In this document: positions 56,779 to 64,000 of the stretch, piece by piece
Layout: each line of letters begins with the position of its first letter
Position numbering within the stretch: position 1 is the stretch's first letter
Source of the DNA: Aliihoeflea sp. 40Bstr573
GTDB lineage: Bacteria > Pseudomonadota > Alphaproteobacteria > Rhizobiales > Rhizobiaceae
Length of the DNA: 64,000 nucleotides
Assembly: GCF_024105655.1 (NCBI RefSeq)
Contig: NZ_JAAAMH010000012.1
Location: 51,600 to 115,599, forward strand
Direction of reading: 5' to 3'
Translations under genes and position numbers: made by a program
The notes under the pieces: generated by a model
Database searches by the model: none
What the model was told of the DNA's origin: nothing
Seen by the model: the letters and a program-made list of their open reading frames with translations, nothing else

Positions 56779-57462
56779 ATGCGTCCAGCCGCGCTCCTGG
56801 TGGGTGTCGGCGGCCTCGTCCTCGTCGGCGCCGTCGTGTTCGGCTGGGGCCAGAGCGAACGGGCGTCCGGTCCCTCCGTGCCCGAGATTTCGCAAGACCC
56901 GCCGCCGCCTGTCGAGGAAACGGCGCAGCCACCGGCGCCCAAGGCCGAACGCGTCGGCCGCCCGATCGCGCCGACCATCGCGGCTCCGCCCGTCGACATC
57001 ACGCAACTCGAGCGCGTGGCGCCGCGCGAACCCTTGAGCCCGCTCGGCGCGCCGGAGGACCCCGCGACGCGTCCACCGCGCGAAACGCTCCTTCATCGCC
57101 CTGTCGCCGTTGATGCCGGCACGATCGAGGCGGAAGGCCACCGAGTCGCCCTGGAGGGAATCGAGATCGTCGCCGTTGGCGAGACCTGCGAAGACGGCGG
57201 TCGGTCGTGGCCGTGCGGCGTCCATGCCCGCACGGCCTTCCGCAACTATCTGCGCGGCCGTGCGATCGCCTGCACCGTTCCGGGAACGCCCGGCGGCGAG
57301 ACGATTGTCAGCCGCTGCAAGCTCGGCCCGGCCGATCCCGCCGAATGGCTGGTCGCCCAGGGCTGGGCGCGCGCAGCGCCCGGAAGCGATTACGAGGATG
57401 AAGAAAGAGCGGCGGTCGAGGCCGAACGCGGCATTCACGGTGCCGCGCCCGGTTCGAACTGA
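56779..57462 (+). CDS. membrane-anchored thermonuclease-like (SNase) protein
   Basis: This 227-aa protein has a hydrophobic N-terminal segment (about 3-22), a Pro-rich linker, and a C-terminal region (about 105-227) with the SNase-like stretches VDAGTIEAEGHRVALEGIEI, CGVHARTAFRNYLRGRAIACTV and WLVAQGWARA. Family members may be nucleases, but the usual catalytic Arg/Glu set is not clearly seen, so activity is uncertain. It starts 1 nt after the S24 gene and abuts the lysK stop. Confidence 0.8.
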   Translation: MRPAALLVGVGGLVLVGAVVFGWGQSERASGPSVPEISQDPPPPVEETAQPPAPKAERVGRPIAPTIAAPPVDITQLERVAPREPLSPLGAPEDPATRPPRETLLHRPVAVDAGTIEAEGHRVALEGIEIVAVGETCEDGGRSWPCGVHARTAFRNYLRGRAIACTVPGTPGGETIVSRCKLGPADPAEWLVAQGWARAAPGSDYEDEERAAVEAERGIHGAAPGSN

Positions 57463-59118
57463 CTACTGCAATTCGCCCTTGAGCGCCTTGTCGATCAGCG
57501 CCCGCGTGTTGTCGATGCCGTAGAGCGCGGCGAAAGAGCCGAAGCGCGGCCCGCGCTCCTGTCCGATCAAAACCTGATAGATCATCTGGAAGAACGCGAC
57601 CGAAACGCCCGGACCACCGGTCGGGCTCTTCTTGGCATGATCCTGGTAGCGCTCGATCGAGCGCGCCACGTCGAGCGCCGCGTTCTGGATCGCTTCGCCG
57701 TCGGCATTGGCGGGCAGTGTCGCAAGGACGTTTGAAAGCGCCGCCAAGGCCTCCCGCTCGGCATCGTCCGGGGCACGAAACGCTTTCGTCGGCTTCACGA
57801 AGTCGTCGAAGTAGCGAATCGCATAGGCGGTCAGCCGGTCGAGTTCGGGATGCGTCTGCGGCGTCACGCCCGGCGCATGGCGCGAGATGAAGCCCCACAG
57901 CACCGCCTTGTCATGTGCATTCGATGCCGAGACAAGGTTGAGCAGGAGCGCGAAGGTGACCGGCAGCTCGATCTGGGGCGGATTGCCGTCATGGATGTGC
58001 CAGACCGGATTGCCGAGCCGCTCCTTCCAGTCCTGACGCGGATAGGCAGCGAGAAACTGGTAGTATTCGTCGACGGCACGCGGGATGACGTCGAAATAGA
58101 GCTTCTTGGCCTGGCGTGGCCGCTGAAACATGTAGAGCGCCAGGCTCTCGGTCGGCGCATAGGTCAGCCACTCGTCGATGGTCAGGCCGTTGCCCTTGGA
58201 CTTCGAGATCTTCTGCCCGTTTTCGTCGAGGAAGAGCTCGTAGACGAAGTGCTCCGGCGCCTTGCCGTCGAGAATTTCGCAAATCCGGTCGTAGATGACG
58301 GCATTGGTCTGGTGATCCTTGCCGAACATCTCGAAATCGACGCCGAGCGCGGCCCATCGCATGCCGAAATCCGGCTTCCATTGAAGCTTCACCGCACCGC
58401 CGGTGACGGGCAGGGTGGTCTCGGTTCCGTCTTCGTCGTCGAAGGTGATGGTGCCGGCTTCGGCATCCACCTTCTTCATCGGCACGTAGAGCACGCGGCC
58501 GGTCTTGGGTGAGATCGGCAGGAACGGGCTGTAGGTCGCCTGGCGCTCGGCCCCGAGCGTCGGCAGCATCACATCCATGATCTGCTGGAAGCGCTTGGCA
58601 GCCAGAAGCAGCACCTGGTCGAACCTGCCGGCCTTGTAGTACTGCGTCGCGCTGGCGAACTCGTAGTCGAAGCCGAACGTGTCGAGGAAGCGGCACAGCA
58701 TCGTGTTGTTGTGGTCGGCAAAGCTCGTATAGTCGCCGCCGAACGGGTTCGGTACGGCGGTCAGCGGCTTGTGCATGTGCGGTTCGAGAAAGGCGCGGTC
58801 GGGCACGTTTTCCGGGATCTTGCGCATTCCGTCCATGTCGTCGGAAAAGCAAAGGAGGTTCGTCGCCACCTTGTCCTCGGTCAGGATGCGGAACGCATGG
58901 CGTACCATCGACGTGCGCGCCACCTCGCCGAACGTGCCGATATGCGGCAGGCCGGAGGGGCCGTATCCGGTCTCGAAAAGGATGGTCTGCGGCCAGTCCT
59001 TGCCTTCATAGCGTTTGACGATCTTGCGCGCTTCCTCGAACGGCCAGGCTTTCGATGCCTTTGCTGCCTCGAGAATTTCCGGGGTCAAATGGAGCGCGTT
59101 CGATCCTGTGGTCGCCAT
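57463..59118 (-). CDS. lysK: lysyl-tRNA synthetase, class I
   Basis: This 551-aa enzyme charges tRNA-Lys. It is the class I type, with the HIGH-like HIGTF (His59) and the KMSKS-like KISKSKG (about 303-309), rather than the class II LysRS of most bacteria. Class I LysRS is usual in many alphaproteobacteria. ATG 59118 is used over an upstream Pro-rich extension. It converges with the SNase-like gene and diverges from terB. Confidence 0.96.
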   Translation of the reverse strand: MATTGSNALHLTPEILEAAKASKAWPFEEARKIVKRYEGKDWPQTILFETGYGPSGLPHIGTFGEVARTSMVRHAFRILTEDKVATNLLCFSDDMDGMRKIPENVPDRAFLEPHMHKPLTAVPNPFGGDYTSFADHNNTMLCRFLDTFGFDYEFASATQYYKAGRFDQVLLLAAKRFQQIMDVMLPTLGAERQATYSPFLPISPKTGRVLYVPMKKVDAEAGTITFDDEDGTETTLPVTGGAVKLQWKPDFGMRWAALGVDFEMFGKDHQTNAVIYDRICEILDGKAPEHFVYELFLDENGQKISKSKGNGLTIDEWLTYAPTESLALYMFQRPRQAKKLYFDVIPRAVDEYYQFLAAYPRQDWKERLGNPVWHIHDGNPPQIELPVTFALLLNLVSASNAHDKAVLWGFISRHAPGVTPQTHPELDRLTAYAIRYFDDFVKPTKAFRAPDDAEREALAALSNVLATLPANADGEAIQNAALDVARSIERYQDHAKKSPTGGPGVSVAFFQMIYQVLIGQERGPRFGSFAALYGIDNTRALIDKALKGELQ

Positions 59119-59281
59119 CTTGTCGTTATCCGCTTTCTGGAAGCCCGCTGGAGCGGGCGGGCTTGGTCTATGCGGGTGTGGGCCGAGCGTCAATCTTTGG
59201 CGCCCCGATGCTGGTGGTTTGCATTTGCGGTCTCGCGTCGCTCTGCCTAGATTTGAAGCTGATCCAGGAGAGGTGAGCGTC

Positions 59282-59740
59282 ATGGCGAAGACAAGACCCG
59301 AGGAAGCCTTCCGCGTCCGCGAGACTGCGACCAGATTGTCGCCGCAGGAGGCGATGGTCTACATCATGGTCATCACATCGGCGGCCGACCGGGACATGGG
59401 CGACGAGGAGCTCGCACGCATCGGCGCGATCGTGCGCACGCTGCCGCTCTTCGACGGGTTCGATCAGGCCGGAACGCTGCGTATTGCGCAGAACTGCCAG
59501 AAGGCGCTGACGGCTGAGGGCGGACTGACCGACGTTCTCGAGGCGATCCGCGTCTCGCTGACGCCGCGCTTGCGTGAGACGGCCTATGCTCTGGCTGTCG
59601 ACGTTGCCGCGATCGATCTCGACATCCGCGAGGAGGAGGATCGCATCCTCGACATCGTCAAGGCGCGTTTTTCCATCGATCCGCTCGCCGCCGCCGCCAT
59701 CGAACGAGCCGCCGCGATCCGCCACCGCGTCGAGGATTGA
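59282..59740 (+). CDS. TerB-family tellurite resistance-like protein
   Basis: This 152-aa all-helical protein matches the TerB/TerB-like family ([49 protein letters not shown]), whose acidic helices bind metal ions. Its role is unknown; the family is named for tellurite resistance operons, none of which is visible here. AGAGG precedes ATG 59282. It ends 1 nt before the stop of the converging binding-protein gene. Confidence 0.87.
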   Translation: MAKTRPEEAFRVRETATRLSPQEAMVYIMVITSAADRDMGDEELARIGAIVRTLPLFDGFDQAGTLRIAQNCQKALTAEGGLTDVLEAIRVSLTPRLRETAYALAVDVAAIDLDIREEEDRILDIVKARFSIDPLAAAAIERAAAIRHRVED

Positions 59741-59741
59741 G

Positions 59742-60569
59742 TTAGAAGAAGCTCACCGGAAAATAGCGCAGATACAGCTCTGCGAAGCGACCGCTGGCGT
59801 CGATCTCGCGCAAGGCGGAATCGAATGCGGTTGCCAGGTCCGCATTGTCGCGCGTTACCGCGATCGTCAGCCCTTGGCCCAGATATTCGGGGGCAAGGTA
59901 CGGCCCGCCGACGAAGGCGCAGCAATCGTCAGGCTCGTCGCCCGCCAGCCAGTTGGCAATCCGCATTCCATCCGAAAAGGCCGCATCGATGCGCCCGGCC
60001 TTCAGGTCACGCAGCATCCAGTCCGCGCGCGAGAATGGAACGACGACCGCGTCGGGAAAGTGGGCCCGCAGGAGCGCTTCATGCGCCGAACCACTGACGA
60101 CGCCGACCCGCTTGCCCCGGATCGAGCGGTGAAGGGGCTCCGGCAAGCCGGCCGAGCGCGCCGCCACGAACCGCGCGGGAAACTTCAGGTAGGGCCGCGT
60201 GAAGGATAGCTGTTCGCGCAGTTCCGCCGTCGGCGCCAGGCCGGCAATGATCGCCTCGCCGTCGCCGTTTTCCAGGGCCGGGACGAGTTCATCCCATGGC
60301 AGGGCCTGGATCTGGCAGACGGCATCAAGCGACAATTGGCGGCAGATGTCTCGCGCCAGGTCGACATGGAAGCCGATCAACTGATTGTTGGCGTCGAGCG
60401 AACTGAACGGCGGAAAATCGACCGTCGTCAGGAAGCGCAGCCGCGGCAACTCGATCTGCGGTCGCTCGATGCGCTCCCGCGCGTCCCAGAAGCTTGGAAT
60501 CTGCGGGCTCTGCGCAAAGGCCGGTACAAGAGCCGAAAGAAAAAAGGCAAGAAGGGCGGCGCGCATCAT
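59742..60569 (-). CDS. family 3 periplasmic substrate-binding protein
   Basis: This 275-aa protein has a signal peptide (about 1-19, ending AFA) and a family 3 binding fold (LIGFHVDLARDICRQL, FTRPYLKFPARFVAA, GKRVGVVSGSAHEALL). Such proteins bind polar amino acids or similar solutes, but no permease genes follow. Its ATG overlaps the stop of the PhoR-like kinase (ATGA), so the pair is translationally coupled. It could be a periplasmic sensor for that kinase rather than a transport component; this is inference. Confidence 0.88.
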   Translation of the reverse strand: MMRAALLAFFLSALVPAFAQSPQIPSFWDARERIERPQIELPRLRFLTTVDFPPFSSLDANNQLIGFHVDLARDICRQLSLDAVCQIQALPWDELVPALENGDGEAIIAGLAPTAELREQLSFTRPYLKFPARFVAARSAGLPEPLHRSIRGKRVGVVSGSAHEALLRAHFPDAVVVPFSRADWMLRDLKAGRIDAAFSDGMRIANWLAGDEPDDCCAFVGGPYLAPEYLGQGLTIAVTRDNADLATAFDSALREIDASGRFAELYLRYFPVSFF

Positions 60570-61891
60570 CTGGTCGTCGGGTCCTTGGCGAGCGGCAGGT
60601 GAAGGGTGAAGGTCGCGCCTTCGCCGGGGGCGGAGCGGATGGTCAGCCGCCCCTTGTGGCGTGTCAGGATATGCTTGACAATGGCAAGACCAAGGCCCGT
60701 GCCCTTCTGTGCCCGGCTGGTCTCGACATCGACGCGGTAGAAGCGCTCCGTCACGCGCGGAATGTGCTCGGCGGGAATGCCGGGCCCGTGGTCGCGCACC
60801 GAAAGCGAAGCTTCTTCCTCGTCGTTCGAAAGCGCGATGTCGAGGCGCTTGCCCGACTGTCCGTACTTGCAGGCGTTCTCGACGAGGTTCTCGACGACCT
60901 GCACGATCTCGTCGGCATTGGCGAGGACGAAGACCGGCTCGGCAGGCAGGTCGAGCTCCAGCGCCATCTCGTTCTCGCGGATCATCTGGCCGAGCGAATC
61001 CGTCACCTCGCGTGCCAGCGCCACGAGATCGACCGTGGTGCCGGCGCCGGCGAGCGGCTTCATCTCCAGCCGCGACAGCGACAGGAGGTCGTCGATCAGC
61101 CGCGCCATGCGGCCGGTCTGCGTGTGCATGATCTGCAGGAAGCGTTCGCGCGCTTCCGCATCGTTGCGCGCGGGGCCGCGCAGCGTCTCGATGAAGCCCG
61201 AGATCGAGGCGAGCGGCGTGCGCAGTTCATGGCTCGCATTGGCGATGAAATCCGCTCGCATCCGGTCGATGCGCCGCGTCTCGCTCTGGTCGCGAAAATG
61301 GAGCGCGAAGCGCCCGTCCTCGCCGATCCGCGTGACGCTGACCTTGAAGCTGCGCTCGATCGGAACCCGTTCACCATAGTCCACGGGCCGCACGGCCATG
61401 CCGGAGAGCGCCGCCTCGATCAGTTCCTGCATTTCGGGGCTGCGAAATCGCAGGGCGACGAGCTCGCCCGGGTGAACGCGGCCAAAGGCGAGCGAGGCCG
61501 CGGCATTGGCGAAGATCACGACGCCGTGCCGATCGGCCAGGATCAGAGGATCGGCGATTGCGGCCGCGAGTTCCGATCCGCTCGGCAGGTTGTCGGGCGC
61601 GGCAGCGGCCAGGGTCGGCGCTTTCGCCTCTTGTCGGGCAGGTCCGGCGCGTGGCGCAAGCGCCGCGACGAATACTGCCAGCGCGGCTGCAATCCCCGCC
61701 GCGACCTGTCCCGAAAGACCGGCAAGCAGAACGATTGCGGCAAGAGCGACGGTTAGCAGCAGTGCATTGTCGCGCAGCCGCATGCGCCAGCGAGCCGCCG
61801 ATCGCCGGGCAGACAGGGACGATGTGGGACTGTCGCTTGCCACCTTTGCCCCTCGCTGAACTTCGGCTGGACCGGAACCTTGCCCCCACAT
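60566..61891 (-). CDS. PhoR-like sensor histidine kinase
   Basis: This 441-aa kinase has two N-terminal membrane segments (about 43-80), a PAS domain (about 105-195), the H-box NASHELRTPL with His at about 221, and the ATPase motifs NLVENACKYG, DHGPGIP and GTGLGLAIVKH. Its layout matches PhoR of the phosphate regulon, but no response regulator or pst genes are adjacent. GGGAG lies 6 nt upstream of ATG 61891. It is 32 nt from the divergent ppk2, which fits phosphate control. Confidence 0.88.
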   Translation of the reverse strand: MWGQGSGPAEVQRGAKVASDSPTSSLSARRSAARWRMRLRDNALLLTVALAAIVLLAGLSGQVAAGIAAALAVFVAALAPRAGPARQEAKAPTLAAAAPDNLPSGSELAAAIADPLILADRHGVVIFANAAASLAFGRVHPGELVALRFRSPEMQELIEAALSGMAVRPVDYGERVPIERSFKVSVTRIGEDGRFALHFRDQSETRRIDRMRADFIANASHELRTPLASISGFIETLRGPARNDAEARERFLQIMHTQTGRMARLIDDLLSLSRLEMKPLAGAGTTVDLVALAREVTDSLGQMIRENEMALELDLPAEPVFVLANADEIVQVVENLVENACKYGQSGKRLDIALSNDEEEASLSVRDHGPGIPAEHIPRVTERFYRVDVETSRAQKGTGLGLAIVKHILTRHKGRLTIRSAPGEGATFTLHLPLAKDPTTR

Positions 61892-61923
61892 AGCATGCTC
61901 CCCGGAAATCGAAAGGATATCCG

Positions 61924-62826
61924 ATGAATGCGACGCTTCTGCCCGGCGATCCGATCGCGCCGGTTCGCCTGGATGTTCGCGGCCAGGAGCGTGTTTTCGA
62001 CATCGACGACCCTGAATTGCCCGGCTGGATCGACGACCATCACCTGACGGCGGACGATTTCCCCTATCGCGAACGCATGCCGAAGAAGGAATACGAGGCC
62101 GCGCTCGAGAAGATGCAGATCGAACTCGTCAAGCTCCAGTACTGGCTCCAAGCGTCCGGCGAGCGCGTCATGATGCTGTTCGAGGGGCGCGACGCTGCCG
62201 GCAAGGGCGGCACGATCTTCGTCATCCGCCGCTACATGAACCCCCGCACGGCGCGCAACGTGGCGCTGACCAAGCCGTCCGAAGTCGAGCGCGGACAATG
62301 GTATTTTCAGCGCTACGTCGCGCACTTTCCGACCGCCGGCGAGTTCGTCACCTTCGATCGCTCCTGGTACAATCGCGGCGTGGTCGAGCCGGTCATGGGT
62401 TTTTGCACGCCGGCCGAGACCGAAAAGTTCTTTCGCGAGGTGCCGACCTTCGAGGCGGCGCTGGTCGACGACGGCATCCATTTGTTCAAGTTCTGGCTGA
62501 ACATCTCGCACGAGACCCAGCTCAAGCGCTTCCACGACCGCCGGCACGACCCGTTGAAGACCTGGAAGTTCTCGCCGATCGACGTTGCAGGCCTGTCGCG
62601 CTGGGCCGATTACACCGCCGCGCGCGACGCGATGCTGGAGCGCACGCACAGCCAGGTCGTACCGTGGATCGTCGTGCGGGCGAACGACAAGCGCCGCGCC
62701 CGGCTGGCCGTGATGGCGCGCATCCTGCGCGCCTTGCCCTATGAGGGTCGCGACATGAATGCGATCGAACAGCTCGACACGAGCATCATCGCGGACTACC
62801 GCTCTGCCGAACCGCTGCCGGAGTGA
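61924..62826 (+). CDS. ppk2: polyphosphate kinase 2 (PPK2)
   Basis: This 300-aa PPK2 has Walker [11 protein letters not shown] (Asp90, Lys94), the lid Arg stretch [12 protein letters not shown] and Walker B DRSWYNR (Asp145). It makes NTP or NDP from polyphosphate and nucleotides. AAAGGA precedes ATG 61924. Its divergent partner is the PhoR-like kinase. Its last 41 nt overlap the converging glycosyltransferase remnant. Confidence 0.95.
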   Translation: MNATLLPGDPIAPVRLDVRGQERVFDIDDPELPGWIDDHHLTADDFPYRERMPKKEYEAALEKMQIELVKLQYWLQASGERVMMLFEGRDAAGKGGTIFVIRRYMNPRTARNVALTKPSEVERGQWYFQRYVAHFPTAGEFVTFDRSWYNRGVVEPVMGFCTPAETEKFFREVPTFEAALVDDGIHLFKFWLNISHETQLKRFHDRRHDPLKTWKFSPIDVAGLSRWADYTAARDAMLERTHSQVVPWIVVRANDKRRARLAVMARILRALPYEGRDMNAIEQLDTSIIADYRSAEPLPE

Positions 62827-63328
62827 CCTTCGCATCTGCCTTCAAGCAGGTCCCGGTCTGGACATCGATCGCGGTTTCACGCCGAACGAGCCTGCCCGTT
62901 GGCGGATGGGGCGTCTTTTCCCAAAGATGCGGCCGGCGCACGAGGTGCCACAGCGCGCGCCAGGCCCCGTGGGACAACGCCAGCCAGTAGATCGGCGTCG
63001 CGAGCGCGACCTTCCAGAAGCCCGGGCGTTCCGAGGGCGCGAGCGTGCGCCGGCCCAGCACCAGGAATGCGGCATAGCCTGCGACGACATTGAAGATGTC
63101 GAGCGCGAATATCGCCGCATGAGTGGTGGGCAGGCTGCCCTTCATCAGGAGGATCGTCGAGAGCGCTATGATCGTCACGACGAAAAATACATGCGCCAGC
63201 GCGGAGACCACCATGCCCGCGAACAAGATCTGCATCAGGATGAAATTGCCCAAGCCCAGGTCGCGCATCAGGTCGCGCGGCCCACGCATGTGGACGAGCC
63301 ATGTCTGCATCCAGCCCTTGATCGAATA
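62786..63328 (-). pseudogene. C-terminal remnant of a family 2 glycosyltransferase
   Basis: The frame reads SIKGWMQTWLVHMR at its start, then three membrane segments and RRPHLWEKTPH at the end, which is the C-terminus of membrane-bound GT2 glycosyltransferases. The catalytic part is missing: upstream the frame stays open only to TGA 63401-63403 and no longer matches. The break lies at about 63320-63336. It is probably cut by insertion of the integrase-bearing DNA at the right edge. A short functional protein from ATG 63310 is possible but unlikely. Confidence 0.75.
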
Positions 63329-63530
63329 TTTTGATCCGCTATCCTCTGCCGTCCACGAGTGACCATGATGGTCGTTAAGAGACGGGATACTAAGCAGATT
63401 TCAGTGACTCGAGAATTGGTACAGGGATGCATCGAATGTCCGTTATAGTCCGCGTCCGTTCGCCCGCGTCTGCCAATCCTGTTGCTATGGTGTTGTCACG
63501 CGGCATCCATTCTTCAGAGGAGACGAGGCC
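63326..63530. other. island boundary / intergenic segment
   Basis: This stretch is less G+C-rich than the rest of the window and has no recognisable gene. It probably spans the attachment junction and the integrase promoter. The imperfect palindrome GATCGAATATTTTGATC at 63320-63336 sits exactly where glycosyltransferase homology stops and may be the crossover region. Confidence 0.5.
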
Positions 63531-63920
63531 TTGAAGAAGCGACTAACTAATGTCGTCCTCGGCGCGCTTCGCGCGAGCGTTCGCCCCTACTACGTCTCTG
63601 ACGACCAGCAGAGCGGATTGCGGGTGCGTGTTGCCACATCCGGCGCCCTGACGTGGAATGTTGCGTACCGGATCAAAGGGGAGCCATCTGCCAGGAGCAC
63701 CTCTCTGGGCCCCTGCGATGCAGTTGCGCGGAACGGACTGGGGCTAGCAGAAGCACGCGAGCGAGCGGCTGCGATTCTCAAGGCTGCGCGCCAGGGGCGG
63801 GATCTTCTGCAAGAGGAGCGGGAGGTGCGTCGCGTCCAGAAGGATCTCCTAAGTGTAGCGGCACTTATCGAGCGTGATCAGCCCCCACTGACGGGTCCGG
63901 CTGGAATGTTAGTGCATTGA
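63531..63920 (+). pseudogene. truncated tyrosine-recombinase integrase (N-terminal arm-binding domain)
   Basis: The 129 codons from TTG 63531 match the arm-type DNA-binding N-terminus of P4-like integrases (SGLRVRVATSGALTWNVAYR, LGLAEARERAAAILKAARQG). A complete integrase has about 400 aa with the Arg-His-Arg-Tyr catalytic domain. Here homology stops near residue 116 (ALIERD) and the frame ends at 63920, so the gene is broken. AGAGGAG lies 8 nt upstream. The element it served continues to the right of the window. Confidence 0.8.
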
Positions 63921-64000
63921 CGGTCTTGTTGCCAGCGCGGGCGGCATCGCTGGTTGGGTTTGCAGGGCCGTCCGCGCGGCGAAGGCTGGGATGAAGACCT
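63880..64000. mobile_element. possible insertion-sequence end breaking the integrase
   Basis: From about 63880 (TGATCAGCCCCC) the sequence no longer encodes integrase and runs off the edge. An open frame on the minus strand crosses it. An IS end is the simplest reading, but neither a terminal repeat nor a transposase can be shown in 120 nt. Confidence 0.3.

Overview
The window is G+C-rich chromosomal DNA from an alphaproteobacterium. It is most likely a member of the Hyphomicrobiales (Rhizobiales), perhaps near Phyllobacteriaceae; that rank is inference. The signs are a class I lysyl-tRNA synthetase, a PodJ-type polar protein, a BA14K-family secreted protein, an NAD-dependent formate dehydrogenase operon of the fdsGBACD type, a ligase/Lhr-helicase repair cluster and a rhizobial-type intergenic repeat near 33.4 kb. 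Genes are densely packed, with many ATGA or TGATG overlaps and tail-to-tail stop codons.

Layout: 0-1.6 kb holds the tail of an unidentified gene and an aldehyde dehydrogenase. 1.6-9.2 kb (minus strand) is the formate dehydrogenase operon fdsG-fdsB-fdsA-fdhD-fdsD with its LysR regulator, a probable LysR operator and a VOC protein. 9.4-13.5 kb holds Mrp, PaaG, a CoxG-like protein and a non-pyrrolysine MttB methyltransferase. 13.6-15.1 kb is a MocR regulator whose TGGTCCA boxes recur before mttB. 15.3-20.5 kb holds pgi, a HAD phosphatase, a FadD with a histone-like tail, and a DUF924 protein. 20.6-26.3 kb is a complete Dpp/Opp-type ABC importer. 26.6-27.4 kb holds a BA14K protein and tRNA-Thr(CGT).

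27.7-31.4 kb is a form II (coxSLM order) molybdenum hydroxylase. 31.5-33.3 kb is an EamA exporter and a nitronate monooxygenase-like gene. 34.5-41.5 kb is the four-gene ligase-associated DNA-damage cluster (ligase, MBL exonuclease, Lhr helicase, PdeM), split into two divergent halves around a TPR-methyltransferase. 41.5-46.8 kb holds a TIGR02186/TauE pair and PodJ. 47.2-54.8 kb is a MerR regulator with a beta-oxidation operon (two acyl-CoA dehydrogenases, OsmC, thiolase, FadB). A 42-bp palindrome precedes that operon, and its 18-bp core recurs exactly upstream of the distant nitronate monooxygenase gene.

54.9-62.8 kb holds a thioesterase, an HCCA isomerase, an S24 repressor, an SNase-like protein, LysRS-I, TerB, a family-3 binding protein with a PhoR-like kinase, and PPK2. 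The right edge (62.8-64.0 kb) looks like a genomic-island boundary: a truncated glycosyltransferase faces a truncated tyrosine recombinase.

No wholly new system is evident. The most distinctive observations are the FdsA subunit that lacks the cysteines of its expected His-Cys3 iron-sulfur site, the FadD with a PAKKAA-like tail, the two regulon predictions from repeated operators, and the interrupted gene at the right edge.
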